This document shows positions 45,439-54,320 of a stretch of DNA of 56,033 bases, piece after piece. The notes under the pieces were generated by a model. The model saw nothing but the letters and a program-made list of their open reading frames with translations. It did no database searches and had not been told where the DNA came from. Each line of letters starts with the position of its first letter. The first letter of the stretch is position 1. The position numbers and the translations under genes are program-made. Location: assembly GCA_011046135.1 (NCBI GenBank), contig DSBG01000010.1:1-56033 (forward strand), read 5' to 3'. Source of the stretch: Deltaproteobacteria bacterium (lineage in GTDB: Bacteria > Desulfobacterota > Desulfomonilia > UBA1062).

Positions 45439-46677
45439 TCAGACCTTCTCCAGGATGTGGATCGTCATGGAGGCCTCTTCGACACCGATGTTGCCCCCCC
45501 CGTTCTCCGTCAACCCGATCCTGGCACCTTCCACCTGGCGTTTTCCCGCTTCCCCACGGAGCTGGGTGACGATCTCGTGAATCTGGGCGAGACCTGATGC
45601 GCCGATGGGATGCCCGCGGCATTCGAGTCCCCCGCTCGTGTTGATGGGCAGCGACCCTCCGAGCTTCGTGGCGCCCGATTTCGCGAAGATGCCGCCCTCT
45701 CCCAGGGGACAGAATCCCATGACCTCGCTCTGGTGGAGTTCACCCCATGCCGTGGCATCGTGCAGCTCGGCCAGATCGATGTCCTCAGGGCCAAGCCCGG
45801 CCATGTCATAGGCCTGTTTCGAGAGACGCTCGCCGATATCGGGGCCGTCGAGATCCCGGTGCATGCCCGAACCAAGGACCGAGGCCCTGATGCGGACCGG
45901 CCTCTTGTCCGTGAGCTTCTTGAGATACGATTCAGAACACAGGATGGCTGCAACGGCCCCATCTCCCACCGGGGCACACATGGCCCGGGTCAGCGGATAG
46001 GCAACGGGTCTGTCGGCAAGAACCTCTTCGACGCTCATGTCATTCTGGTACTGGGAGAGGGGATTGAGCGACCCATGCCAGTGATTTTTGGAACAGATCA
46101 CGGCCAGTTGGTGCTGGGTGGACCCGAATTTGGACATGTGCCACCGTGCACCCATGGCGTAGGCATCCATGAAGATGCTCCTGCCCTCCCCAGGGGGTGA
46201 CTGGTCTTCGGGTATTGCGACGTTGAAGGTTTTGTTCAATTCCTCGAACATCTTGATGTGTTCTGCAAAGTTCTCCACATCCATGCAGGAGGCATATGCC
46301 CCGAGGGACAGGGCCTTGTTGGGGTGGGTGATCTTTTCAGAGCCTAGGGCGAGCACCACGTCGAACATGCCTGCCCTGATAGCTGTGTATCCGAGGTAGA
46401 GTGCAGTGGACGCACCTGCACAGGCATTCTCGCAGTTCACGATGGGGATCCGGTCGATCCCCATGTCCCAGAGCATGACCTCTCCGCGGATGGAGTGCTG
46501 ATTCGAGAACATGCCCCAGAAGGTGTTGGATACATAGGCTGCCTGAATATCCTCTTTTGTGAGTCCGGCATCTTTCAACACCAGGTCGACGGCTTCGTGA
46601 GCCATACCCCGGACTGTCTTGTCCGGATATTTGTTGAACCTGATCATGCCGGATCCAATGACGAATACATCACTCAT
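45439..46677 (-). CDS. thiolase family protein (acetyl-CoA acyltransferase, SCP2 type)
   Basis: A 412-residue thiolase with all catalytic residues: nucleophile in ENACAGAST near residue 93, the LHDATAWGEL histidine near 303 and ECRGHPIGASG near 353-363. It would release acetyl-CoA or propionyl-CoA from a 3-ketoacyl-CoA. GGAGGAAA precedes ATG 46677; the open frame continues 10 codons further upstream without a signal. It closes the third acyl-CoA module, whose dehydrogenase and ligase lie immediately upstream on the same strand. Confidence 0.93.
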   Translation of the reverse strand: MSDVFVIGSGMIRFNKYPDKTVRGMAHEAVDLVLKDAGLTKEDIQAAYVSNTFWGMFSNQHSIRGEVMLWDMGIDRIPIVNCENACAGASTALYLGYTAIRAGMFDVVLALGSEKITHPNKALSLGAYASCMDVENFAEHIKMFEELNKTFNVAIPEDQSPPGEGRSIFMDAYAMGARWHMSKFGSTQHQLAVICSKNHWHGSLNPLSQYQNDMSVEEVLADRPVAYPLTRAMCAPVGDGAVAAILCSESYLKKLTDKRPVRIRASVLGSGMHRDLDGPDIGERLSKQAYDMAGLGPEDIDLAELHDATAWGELHQSEVMGFCPLGEGGIFAKSGATKLGGSLPINTSGGLECRGHPIGASGLAQIHEIVTQLRGEAGKRQVEGARIGLTENGGGNIGVEEASMTIHILEKV

Positions 46678-46796
46678 GTCGTATTTCCTCCATTTCTGAT
46701 GATTCATTTATCGCAGCATACAAAAAAGCCGGCTCTACCCTCCTCTCCTCAATTCAGCATGGCCGAGGAGGAAAATGATCATGTCTCGTGTTCGCA

Positions 46797-48029
46797 TCAT
46801 TCCTCTCGCAGGATGAGCCCGGCTGCCGCAAGGGCGAGGATGTCGTTGGACCCATCCTCGATCATGCCGGCCCGGGCATCCCTGAAGATCTTCTCGATGG
46901 GATATTCCCGAGACAGGCCGTTGCCGCCGAAAATCTGCAGGGCGTCGCTCGCCACTTCGAAGGCTGATTGTGTGCAGAATACCTTGGAAGCGATGGAATA
47001 CTGGGTTGCAGGAGGCTGTGTGCACATGTTGTACTGAATTGCTGCGCGTGAGTATGCCCTGGAAAGCTCCACCTTGGAGAACATGTCGAAGAGTTTTTTC
47101 TGCACGGTCAGGTGATCACAGAGCCGTTTGCCCCCCTGAACGCGCTCCCTGGAGTATGCCAGTGCCAGGTCATAGGCGGACTGGGCAACACCTGTGAAGA
47201 AGGCCCCCATACAGGCATTTGCGGTAGCCAGGGTGATGTCCGTGAACATCTCGTAGCTCTCCTGGTCGATGATCATATGGTCAACGGGCAGCTCTGCATT
47301 GTCGAAGTAGATCTCTCCCTGGGGCAGTTCCCGCTGGCCCATCTTGTCCAATGGCTTGCCTCGGGTGACCCCCGGCTGGTTCAGGTCGATCAGCCCGATG
47401 CCGCCTCCGGCCATTCCCTGGGACGGGTCGATGTTCACGAAGAGTGAAGCCTGCGTGGCAACGGGTCCGTTGGACACCCATGCGGATTTCTGACCGTTGA
47501 TGATGTACCTGTCGCCCTTTTTTACTGCCTTGATCTGCTGTGAGATCTTGGGATTGTTGAAGATGTCGGTGAAGGGCATGAGGATATCCGACCCATGGTC
47601 AGGTTCGGTGATGGCCCAGCAGGACATGATGCTCGCATCCGTGCAGTTCACGAACGGGATGATGAACTTCTCGATGATGGGGTCTTCCGCGATGAGTGAG
47701 GCATAAAAGGCCGAGAAGCATGAAACCCCGATGGAGACCGCGAACCCCACGCTGCCGTAAGAGAGCTCCTCCAACACGATGTGGACACCCAGAGGATCGA
47801 GTCCGAGCCCCCCATACTCGTCCGGGATCAGGATTGTGTGGTAGCCGTTCTCATACATCTTTCTCATGCAGTCCCAGTAAATGGAATCCTTTGCAATCAC
47901 CTGCTCGGGCGTCATGGCGTCGAGCTCGATGGCCGCGGGTCTCAAAACCTCCACGGCAAACTTGTGGGCGTTTTCCTTCAGTGCACTGTGTTCATCTGAC
48001 AGTTCAAGGTTCAACTCTGTATATGACAT
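46797..48029 (-). CDS. acyl-CoA dehydrogenase
   Basis: A 410-residue acyl-CoA dehydrogenase. Features are the N-terminal helical domain, CWAITEPDHGSDI near residues 140-152 in the FAD/substrate loop, a middle beta domain, and the C-terminal GGNGLSREYPIEKIFRDA segment. The catalytic glutamate is retained in MIEDGSNDI, which replaces the common YEGTSEIQ. AAGGAGG lies 7 nt before the start. Between a ligase and a thiolase it supplies the first oxidation step of a beta-oxidation round. Confidence 0.93.
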   Translation of the reverse strand: MSYTELNLELSDEHSALKENAHKFAVEVLRPAAIELDAMTPEQVIAKDSIYWDCMRKMYENGYHTILIPDEYGGLGLDPLGVHIVLEELSYGSVGFAVSIGVSCFSAFYASLIAEDPIIEKFIIPFVNCTDASIMSCWAITEPDHGSDILMPFTDIFNNPKISQQIKAVKKGDRYIINGQKSAWVSNGPVATQASLFVNIDPSQGMAGGGIGLIDLNQPGVTRGKPLDKMGQRELPQGEIYFDNAELPVDHMIIDQESYEMFTDITLATANACMGAFFTGVAQSAYDLALAYSRERVQGGKRLCDHLTVQKKLFDMFSKVELSRAYSRAAIQYNMCTQPPATQYSIASKVFCTQSAFEVASDALQIFGGNGLSREYPIEKIFRDARAGMIEDGSNDILALAAAGLILREE

Positions 48030-48115
48030 GAAAACCTCCTTTTTGGGTCCATTCCTTACTGTTCATGAACGCAAGGGCGCACCTGATCGTGCTCCGGTTC
48101 AGGATTACCTTGTGC

Positions 48116-49729
48116 TCACTTGTAGTCGTTGTAGTCGTAAAAGGTTCCTACCTTGTTGAGAAAATCCTCCTTCAGCTTCCGGTCCAGGGCCTTTTCCGAG
48201 ATGGTCTTGGGGATCTCCTGGACGATCTGGAGATGGGAGGGAATGAAGTTGGCCTCAAGGCTCTTCCTGCAGGTGTCGAAGATCTCCTTCGGATCGATGG
48301 CCGCTCCTTCGAAGGGGGCCATGGCTGCCACCAGGTCGCTCTCGCCGGGGGCACCGGATGCTGCAGGGATGCCGTACACGCAGACCTCGCTCACGTCGGG
48401 GTGTTCTCCGATGACCCGTTCCACGAGATCGGGCTGGATGAAGTCTCCTGCCCTGCGGAGTTCGGTCCCCTTCCTGAAGTCGAAGTAGTACCACCCCTCT
48501 GCATCCTTGTGGACGATGTCGCCGCTCCTGAGCCACCCGCCCATGGTCTTTTCCTTCGATGCCTCGGGCAGGCCGAGGTAGTCAACCTTGGTGTCTCCAC
48601 GGATCATCCTGCTGATGAGTTCACCCTTTTCGCCCACCGGGACTTCCTTGTCGTTCTCATCCACTACCTTGAATTCCATGACCCCGGGCACGGGTTTCCC
48701 GAAAGACCCGATGGGGCCCTTGCCGATGGGCTTGTATGCGAAGCCGCCCTCAACGGCGCCGTACCACTCGAGGATCTTGACATTGAACCGCTTCTCGAAC
48801 GTCTCCCAGATGGCAGGCGGCGTTCCGGCGCTGATGACCACTTCCACCGGGTTGTCCGCATCGTTTGGCTTTTCGGGTTCATTGAAGATGCCGCCCATCA
48901 TGCCGCCGAGCAGAGAGTATGAAGTACACCCATACTTCCTGCAGATGTCCCAGATCCTGCTCTTGGTGAATCGCGGGCTGAAGACCGCCGTGATCCCCGA
49001 GTACAGCGCCGGGAAGAGGGTGACGGCCTGTGCGTTGCCATGGGTCAGGGAAAGCCCGTTGTAGAGCACATCATGTGGTTTGTATTTCCAGACGATCTGG
49101 TTGAGGATATTGTACACCCCGGTGCGGTTGTTCCGGATCTTCACGCCCTTGGGGTCACCGGTGGTTCCCGAGGTGTAGATGATCTGCATGGGATGACGTA
49201 CGTCGAAGATCTTCTGGTCGACCCTGTCCCAGGAATCCTGTTCCAGTGTTTCGTTGAGCACGTGAAACCTGCTGTCCACAGGCACGTCGTTTCCTTTCTG
49301 GTACGCCACGGAGATCAGCTTGACGCCTGTCAGATCATCGACGACCTCGCTGAGCTGCTCCAGGCAGTCGTCGGAGATGATGGCGGCCTTTGCCCCGGAG
49401 TTCTTGAAGAAGAATTTCAGGCGGTCTCCCCGGGATCTGGGGTCGATGGGTATCATGATCGCTCCGATGGTGGTGCCAGCCAGCAGCGAGTACACGAACT
49501 CGGGGTAGTTGCGCATGAAGACAGCGAAGGTGTCCCCCGTTGATATTCCGTTGTCCAGGAGCATCCGAGCGATTTTGTTTGCGTTGTCATCGAGTTTCTG
49601 ATAGGTGAGAATCTCCTCGCCGTGTTCTCCCTGTTCAAAGATATAGATCTGTCTGTCCGGGAAACTGTCTGCTTTGAGTTCCACCAGGTGAGACGCGATC
49701 ACCTGGTTCAGGTGCGTTTTTGATGCCAT
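48116..49729 (-). CDS. acyl-CoA synthetase (AMP-forming), acetyl-CoA-synthetase-like
   Basis: A 537-residue ANL ligase. The P-loop IIYTSGTTGDPKGVKI lies near residues 174-189, WYGAVEGG near 309 (an unusual form of the YGxTE motif), and GWLRSGDIVHKDAEGWYYFD near 393-412. ATG 49729 with AGGAGG upstream is far better than the longer open frame to 49987, which overlaps the DUF2148 gene. The VEGG and DFRKGTELRRAGDFI motifs resemble carnitine/crotonobetaine-type or bile-acid CoA ligases more than FadD. It likely activates the acid degraded by the adjoining enzymes. Confidence 0.92.
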   Translation of the reverse strand: MASKTHLNQVIASHLVELKADSFPDRQIYIFEQGEHGEEILTYQKLDDNANKIARMLLDNGISTGDTFAVFMRNYPEFVYSLLAGTTIGAIMIPIDPRSRGDRLKFFFKNSGAKAAIISDDCLEQLSEVVDDLTGVKLISVAYQKGNDVPVDSRFHVLNETLEQDSWDRVDQKIFDVRHPMQIIYTSGTTGDPKGVKIRNNRTGVYNILNQIVWKYKPHDVLYNGLSLTHGNAQAVTLFPALYSGITAVFSPRFTKSRIWDICRKYGCTSYSLLGGMMGGIFNEPEKPNDADNPVEVVISAGTPPAIWETFEKRFNVKILEWYGAVEGGFAYKPIGKGPIGSFGKPVPGVMEFKVVDENDKEVPVGEKGELISRMIRGDTKVDYLGLPEASKEKTMGGWLRSGDIVHKDAEGWYYFDFRKGTELRRAGDFIQPDLVERVIGEHPDVSEVCVYGIPAASGAPGESDLVAAMAPFEGAAIDPKEIFDTCRKSLEANFIPSHLQIVQEIPKTISEKALDRKLKEDFLNKVGTFYDYNDYK

Positions 49730-49749
49730 GAATACCTCCTTGCTGTTCC

Positions 49750-50409
49750 TCACCAGTCTTCGTCTTCCACCGCGCCGATGAATCCGCGGGAGAATGTGGG
49801 GAATTCCTTCTTGAAGATCTCGTCCCAGAAGTCCTGAGTCCAGAACTTGTGGCGGTCGAAGTACGGATCGGCCTTCGCAACGCTCACGGAAACACTCACC
49901 ACCAGATCCACGTCCGTGATGATGTCGAGGGCTTTGGCCGCAAACCCGAAGGTGCTGAACACCCGGCAGTGAAGACCAAGGCGCCATGCCATTGCGGCAG
50001 CGGCATCGGCTGCGATGTTCAGGTTGATGTTTCTGAACTGGCAGCTCGGGCCGTTCGAGGTGAGAGACTCAACCATTTCGGCCTTGTTGAGTTCCGCGCA
50101 TGTCCTGTAGCCGCAGGCGCCGCAGTTGTAATTGAACAAGGATTTTCTCTTTTCGCCGAGGAGGAGCAGTTTTGTGGGTTCCTTTATCAGATCCACGGCA
50201 AACCGTCCGTCCCGTGCTGCCAGAGGGGCCATGTCACCCAACGAGAAGCAGTATTCCGCGATCTGTTCGATCTCCTCATTTCCCACGGAGATGATCTTCA
50301 CGGTATTGTGCTTTCCGAAACGGAAACTGGTGTGAGCAGCCAGGGCCATGAACTCGACGGCCCTGTCGAGGGCATTGGTGAGCAGTTCATTCAATTCTAT
50401 AGTCGCCAT
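49750..50409 (-). CDS. DUF2148 ferredoxin-like protein
   Basis: A 219-residue protein of the DUF2148 group, annotated elsewhere as ferredoxin-domain proteins. The only clear cysteine motif is NYNCGACGYRTC near residues 94-105, with one more cysteine in SNGPSCQFRN near 125; four cysteines of this spacing could hold an Fe-S cluster. The rest is an alanine-rich alpha/beta fold. Function is unknown. It lies directly upstream of the acyl-CoA ligase and directly downstream of a paralogue, in one minus-strand operon. GAGGAGGA precedes the start. Confidence 0.82.
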   Translation of the reverse strand: MATIELNELLTNALDRAVEFMALAAHTSFRFGKHNTVKIISVGNEEIEQIAEYCFSLGDMAPLAARDGRFAVDLIKEPTKLLLLGEKRKSLFNYNCGACGYRTCAELNKAEMVESLTSNGPSCQFRNINLNIAADAAAAMAWRLGLHCRVFSTFGFAAKALDIITDVDLVVSVSVSVAKADPYFDRHKFWTQDFWDEIFKKEFPTFSRGFIGAVEDEDW

Positions 50410-50422
50410 GTTCTCGTCCTCC

Positions 50423-51100
50423 TCAACTGTAGATTGACCTGAACTGCGGCCAGAGTCTGCTGATGATCCGGTCGTTCATGGTCCGTTCGTTGATCTCGTC
50501 GTACTTTTCCGGAATGTCTCTGAAGGGGCTCTTTTCAGTCACGGATATCCCTACGCCAAGGGCGAACCCGGTGGCCCTCGGGAGTATGCCCATCCTCATG
50601 GCTGCGGCACCCACGGACCAGTACACCCCGTAGTCGATGCCGAGGTTGCGGGCCAGCGCCACGATGCCGTCGATGGCATAGGCGATGTTGTTCGCCCGGA
50701 AGGAACACAACGGCCCGGTGAATGCCACCCCGGGTTCTTGGGGCAGCTTCGGTTCTTCCCTGAGATACTCACAGGTGAGCTTGCCGCACATGTTGCAGTT
50801 AATGTCCGATGGATCCGTCAGACTTCTCAGCGACGTCACCACCAGCACTGCGTCTGCATCGCGCAGCATTGCCGCATCCTTCTTGAAGAACTCCCATGCC
50901 GTGTTCTCCTCGGCCATCAGTTCGATCTGCTGGCAGAGGTCCTCGATGTCGGTGTCTTCATCGAGGATGTGCACGGAGCACTCACCCACACCTCCCACGC
51001 GAGGAGAAGTGACGCAGGAGGCCAGCAGCAGCCGCGCCGCGATCCTGGCGGAATTCTTCCGCTCTTCCTCGAATTGCTTCAGGCTTCTCTCGATACTCAT
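50423..51100 (-). CDS. DUF2148 ferredoxin-like protein, paralogue
   Basis: A 225-residue DUF2148 protein. The cysteine motif here is INCNMCGKLTCEYL near residues 103-116, with a further cysteine in FTGPLCSFRA near 136, matching the arrangement of the next gene. The two are divergent enough to suggest a heterodimer rather than a recent duplication. ATG 51100 has AAGGAGGAA upstream. An electron-transfer partner for the dehydrogenase is one reading; the fold has no known reaction to my knowledge. Confidence 0.8.
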   Translation of the reverse strand: MSIERSLKQFEEERKNSARIAARLLLASCVTSPRVGGVGECSVHILDEDTDIEDLCQQIELMAEENTAWEFFKKDAAMLRDADAVLVVTSLRSLTDPSDINCNMCGKLTCEYLREEPKLPQEPGVAFTGPLCSFRANNIAYAIDGIVALARNLGIDYGVYWSVGAAAMRMGILPRATGFALGVGISVTEKSPFRDIPEKYDEINERTMNDRIISRLWPQFRSIYS

Positions 51101-51120
51101 AGGCTTCCTCCTTGAAACAG

Positions 51121-51510
51121 TTAGGCAATGTTGTGTTTCTTCGCGATTTCGGGGTATGCCTCGTAGGCAGGCTTGAGCAGGGGCAGGAGCTTGAGCACCT
51201 TGGGCATGGGTCCTTTTGCCTTGATGTGCCCCTTTGCCAGGGCGATGGGGAGCGTGAGTTCCTTGAGCCAGAACTTGTGGCACGAGTCACCGCTGAGCGT
51301 CATCAGGATTGTGGGTTTCAGATCCGCCTCTCCGCAGATGACTTTTCCGTCACTGGTGAGCCAGATGTAGCCTGCGGGGTCAAAGATGTCGAACTTGATG
51401 GTAATGTTGGAATCAAGATACTTCTGGTAGACCGCTTCATTCTTCATGAGGGTGTTGAACAGTTCCCCTAACACCTCGTACATTTTTTCCGTGCTTGCAA
51501 ATATTGCCAT
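51121..51510 (-). CDS. SCP2 sterol-carrier domain protein
   Basis: A 129-residue stand-alone SCP2-type domain. It has the hydrophobic tunnel pattern YQKYLDSNITIKFDIFDPAG and the second half DLKPTILMTLSGD followed by HIKAKGPMPKVLKLLP. Such domains bind lipids or acyl-CoA. AAAAGGAGGA lies just before ATG 51510. As first gene of this operon it may present a hydrophobic substrate to the ligase; an SCP2-like domain also begins the glycyl radical enzyme at 54321. Confidence 0.85.
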   Translation of the reverse strand: MAIFASTEKMYEVLGELFNTLMKNEAVYQKYLDSNITIKFDIFDPAGYIWLTSDGKVICGEADLKPTILMTLSGDSCHKFWLKELTLPIALAKGHIKAKGPMPKVLKLLPLLKPAYEAYPEIAKKHNIA

Positions 51511-51642
51511 ACGATCCTCCTTTTTTACGTAAGTATGGGTATAACTCATGACCCGAACTCAATGGTTTTGAATCTTCCACAACAAGGACCTCACGTTCAT
51601 GTTCTGCCCGTAAAAACGTTCAGAACCCGGTCAACGCCTGAT

Positions 51643-52281
51643 TCACTTGTGGTAACCACCCCCTTTCACTTGTGATGTCTCGCCGTACGAGGCGAGGAGA
51701 CCCCGCACTGAACGCTCGAGGGAATCCAGCGCCCATGCTGTTGAATGGGTATCCGGTGCAAGATACCAGCGGGTGGCGATTCCCTGGTAGATCGCGGATA
51801 TGGTCATGACCGCGGCATCGGGATCGACACCCTGGAATCTGTCTTGTTTCTGCCCGAGGAGGAGAGCCTTCTTCAAAAGGGCAAGCCAGTTTTCAATCCA
51901 GTCCTCGAAAATTTTCCGGTAGTCATGCTCGTGGACTGCGATGGCCATGAAGTCGAACAGGATCGGATAGCCTATGTGCAGATCAGGGTCCGATTCATTG
52001 TAGAGCCAGCTGAATGACAGGAGTTTTTCCATCGGGTCATCGTACAGGTTCATGGTGTCTTCACCGCGCTGGAAGATCTGTTTGAAAAATTCCTGGAACG
52101 CGGCCATGAACAGATCGTTTTTGGATTTGTAGTAGTGGTTAAGTCCCCCCTTGGAGAGACCGGCGGTTCTGCAGATATCATCCATGGTGACATTTGCGCA
52201 GCCATGTTCGGCAATGGTTCTCAGAGCTGCATCGAGGATCTGAGCCTTTCTGATTGCTTCCAGCTCCGGTATGGGAGGCAT
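51643..52281 (-). CDS. TetR family transcriptional regulator
   Basis: A 212-residue TetR protein with the helix-turn-helix near residues 12-57 (QILDAALRTIAEHG, VTMDDICRTAGLSKGGLNHY). The ligand domain includes a C-terminal segment typical of TetR_C regulators. ATG 52281 with AAGGAGC upstream is favoured over ATG 52302. It is divergent from the selenoprotein gene, and the tandem operator-like repeats at 52399-52437 lie 120-155 nt upstream, suggesting autoregulation and control of the divergent gene; it may also govern the acyl-CoA operon following it. Confidence 0.9.
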   Translation of the reverse strand: MPPIPELEAIRKAQILDAALRTIAEHGCANVTMDDICRTAGLSKGGLNHYYKSKNDLFMAAFQEFFKQIFQRGEDTMNLYDDPMEKLLSFSWLYNESDPDLHIGYPILFDFMAIAVHEHDYRKIFEDWIENWLALLKKALLLGQKQDRFQGVDPDAAVMTISAIYQGIATRWYLAPDTHSTAWALDSLERSVRGLLASYGETSQVKGGGYHK

Positions 52282-52302
52282 GCACCCGCTCCTTTTCAGC
52301 AT

Positions 52303-52761
52303 AACCAGGGAGAATGGGGGCGTCTGTGCTCAAGGCAAACCTCTCCTCCGCGACATTCTTTCTGCAACGAATCACAAAGAAACTAAAACCCCATTCAAAA
52401 ACCGACCAGGCGGTTTAATTACCGACCAATCAGTCGGAACTTTATTCACTACAGATGATTCCAATGTATGTCAATATGTTTTTTTCCTGTAAAAAAATTT
52501 GATGCTCTCTGGAACAAACAGATCAGAAACGAGGGGTTCACCTGGTAAAGAATCATCGAAGAGCATGCCACGTGAAGCATGGGAGCGCGTTTTTGAACAG
52601 CGCACTGCTGCCGGGGTTACTGTGGACCTTGGATTGAGAATCAGAGAGACGGGAGATTTCCGAGATGAGGTATTCTCAGGGCGAAGGTTTTACTGGACAG
52701 AGAGCCACAAGGCCTTATTATCAAGGAAGGAATACACTACAGTAAAAAGGAGCAGATGCCC
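52303..52761. other. divergent regulatory region without a recognised gene
   Basis: About 460 nt between the TetR gene and the selenoprotein start. The part from 52380 to 52500 is AT-rich and carries operator-like repeats. The part from 52500 to 52700 contains a short open frame on the plus strand with no family resemblance. Confidence 0.5.
52399..52437. promoter_or_regulatory. two tandem TetR-type operator candidates
   Basis: Box 1 is AAACCG-ACCAGG-CGGTTT (52399-52416), a 6-bp inverted repeat. Box 2 is CCGAC-CAATCA-GTCGG (52422-52437), a 5-bp inverted repeat. Both contain ACCGACCA, exactly 20 nt apart, so dimers would bind the same DNA face. The ACCGAC...GTCGGT core is a frequent TetR-type operator pattern. 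Confidence 0.6.
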
Positions 52762-54123
52762 ATGGAGCCCATTGTTGTCATAGGAGCCGTTGCAGCGGGG
52801 ATGAGTGCGGCAAGTACGATCAAGCGCTTTCTGCCGGAACAGGAGGTCATGGTATTCGGGAAAGAGGCCTACATCTCGTACGGGGCCTGAGGGGTTCCCT
52901 ACTACGTATCTGGTCAGATACGCGAGCAGGAGGAACTCATTGCACTGCACCCCGATGATGCCATCCACAAGCGCGGGATCAACTTGAAAACACGCCATGA
53001 GGCGATATCCATCGATCGTGATCACAAGACCGTTACCATCCGGAATCTCACGGACGAGGTAACCTTTGAGCAGGCGTATGAGAAGCTCGTCATCGCCACG
53101 GGCGCCCGGGCCATCATACCGGACATGCCGGGCATCCGGCTCAAAGGGGTCTTCCCCATGAAGGAGTTCCAGGACGGGATCGACATCAAGGCCTTTATAG
53201 AAGAGAAAAAGCCGAAAAGGGCCGTGATCATAGGCGGCGGCTATATCGGGGTGGAAGTCGCTGAATCCTTTGCCCACCTCGGGATGAAGGTCACGATTGT
53301 GGAGGCCCTCGATCGCATCATGGCCATCATGGACGAAGACATGAGCGAGCTTGTCGCCACCGAGCTGAAGAAGAACGGCGTCGACATCGTCACGTCAACG
53401 AAGGTCGTGGGTATGGAAGGCGATGAACGGGTGAAAGCGGTCCTGCTCGAGGACGAGACCACCATCGCCGCAGACTGTGTTCTCGTAAGCATCGGCGTCT
53501 CGCCAAGCAGTGAAATCGCGCAGAATGCCGGGCTCGACCTTGGCCCGCGCAAGGCAATCCTGGTGGACCGGTACCTCAGGACCTCGGACCCGGATATCTA
53601 CGCGGCAGGAGACTGCAGCACGGTGTTTCACCGCCTGATGTGCGAACCCGTGTTCATTCCCCTCGGACTAACGGCCAACCGGCAGGGCAGAATGTGCGGA
53701 GAGAACATCGTTGCCGAACTCGCCGGCACAAAGCTCAAGCCTTTTCCCGGCATCATCGGTACCGCGGTCACTAGGGCGTTTGATCTCGAGATCGCAAAGA
53801 CCGGCCTCGGGCAGACAGACATCGACCGGTACAATCTGAAGCACATCAGTTCGGTCAAGATCAAGGCACGCAACCTGCCAGGGTATTTCCCCGGTTCTTC
53901 AGAGATCTGGGTCAAGATCTACTTTGAAGAGGAGACCAGGGTGATCGTAGGTGGCCAGATCATCGGAAAGGCTGGTTCTGCCCTGAGGATCAATGCGCTG
54001 GTCGTTGCCGTTACACAGGGCATGCGCCTGGACGAGATTTACGCCCTGGACACCGCCTACGCCCCTCCCTTCTCGCCGGTGTGGGATCCGATGCTCATTG
54101 CGGCCAAGGCGGGCATGAAGTAG
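52762..54123 (+). CDS. CoA-disulfide reductase / NADH oxidase-type selenoprotein (in-frame TGA at the redox cysteine)
   Basis: A 453-residue flavin disulfide reductase when TGA at 52888-52890 is read as selenocysteine. Residues 1-42 hold the FAD motif VIGAVAAGMSAAS and end YISYGA; residue 43 is the TGA; then GVPYYVSG continues in the same frame. Relatives read SYGACGxPYY, so the TGA is exactly the catalytic cysteine. Downstream are NAD motif VIIGGGYIGVEVAESF near 155 and FAD motif PDIYAAGDCS near 276, then the dimerisation domain, all intact. A hairpin with GGTC loop follows the TGA. ATG 52762 has AAAAGGAGC upstream. Unlike the paralogue at 40975, it has no rhodanese domain. A catalytic-site nonsense mutation is the alternative. 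Confidence 0.88.
52888..52936 (+). promoter_or_regulatory. candidate bacterial SECIS element
   Basis: TGA (52888-52890) is followed 14 nt later by CGTATCT (52905-52911), loop GGTC (52912-52915) and AGATACG (52916-52922), a perfect 7-bp stem. A lower pairing GTTCC (52894-52898) with GGAAC (52932-52936) is possible. The GGUC apical loop and its distance from UGA (21 nt) match known bacterial elements such as that of E. coli fdhF. Confidence 0.82.
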
Positions 54124-54185
54124 GCTTGCCGTGATCCTTCTCGGGGATAGCCCGGCGAGAGGTCGTGGCGTTTCCTTCGGGTGCA

Positions 54186-54214
54186 TTGACATGCCCGTGG
54201 TGAAAGGCTATTGA
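54186..54214 (+). promoter_or_regulatory. possible promoter of the glycyl radical enzyme gene
   Basis: TTGACA (54186-54191) is followed after 17 nt by TATTGA (54209-54214). The -35 is perfect, the -10 only half-matches. It lies about 105 nt before the ATG. Confidence 0.35.
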
Positions 54215-54320
54215 GGATAGTTCTGCTATGAGAAACGGTGCTGTGGCGAATCCGGCACGTTGAACTCGTGATGTTATGCTGTGACAGTGTTTCAATGGTG
54301 AGCGAAAAGGAGGACGTATC

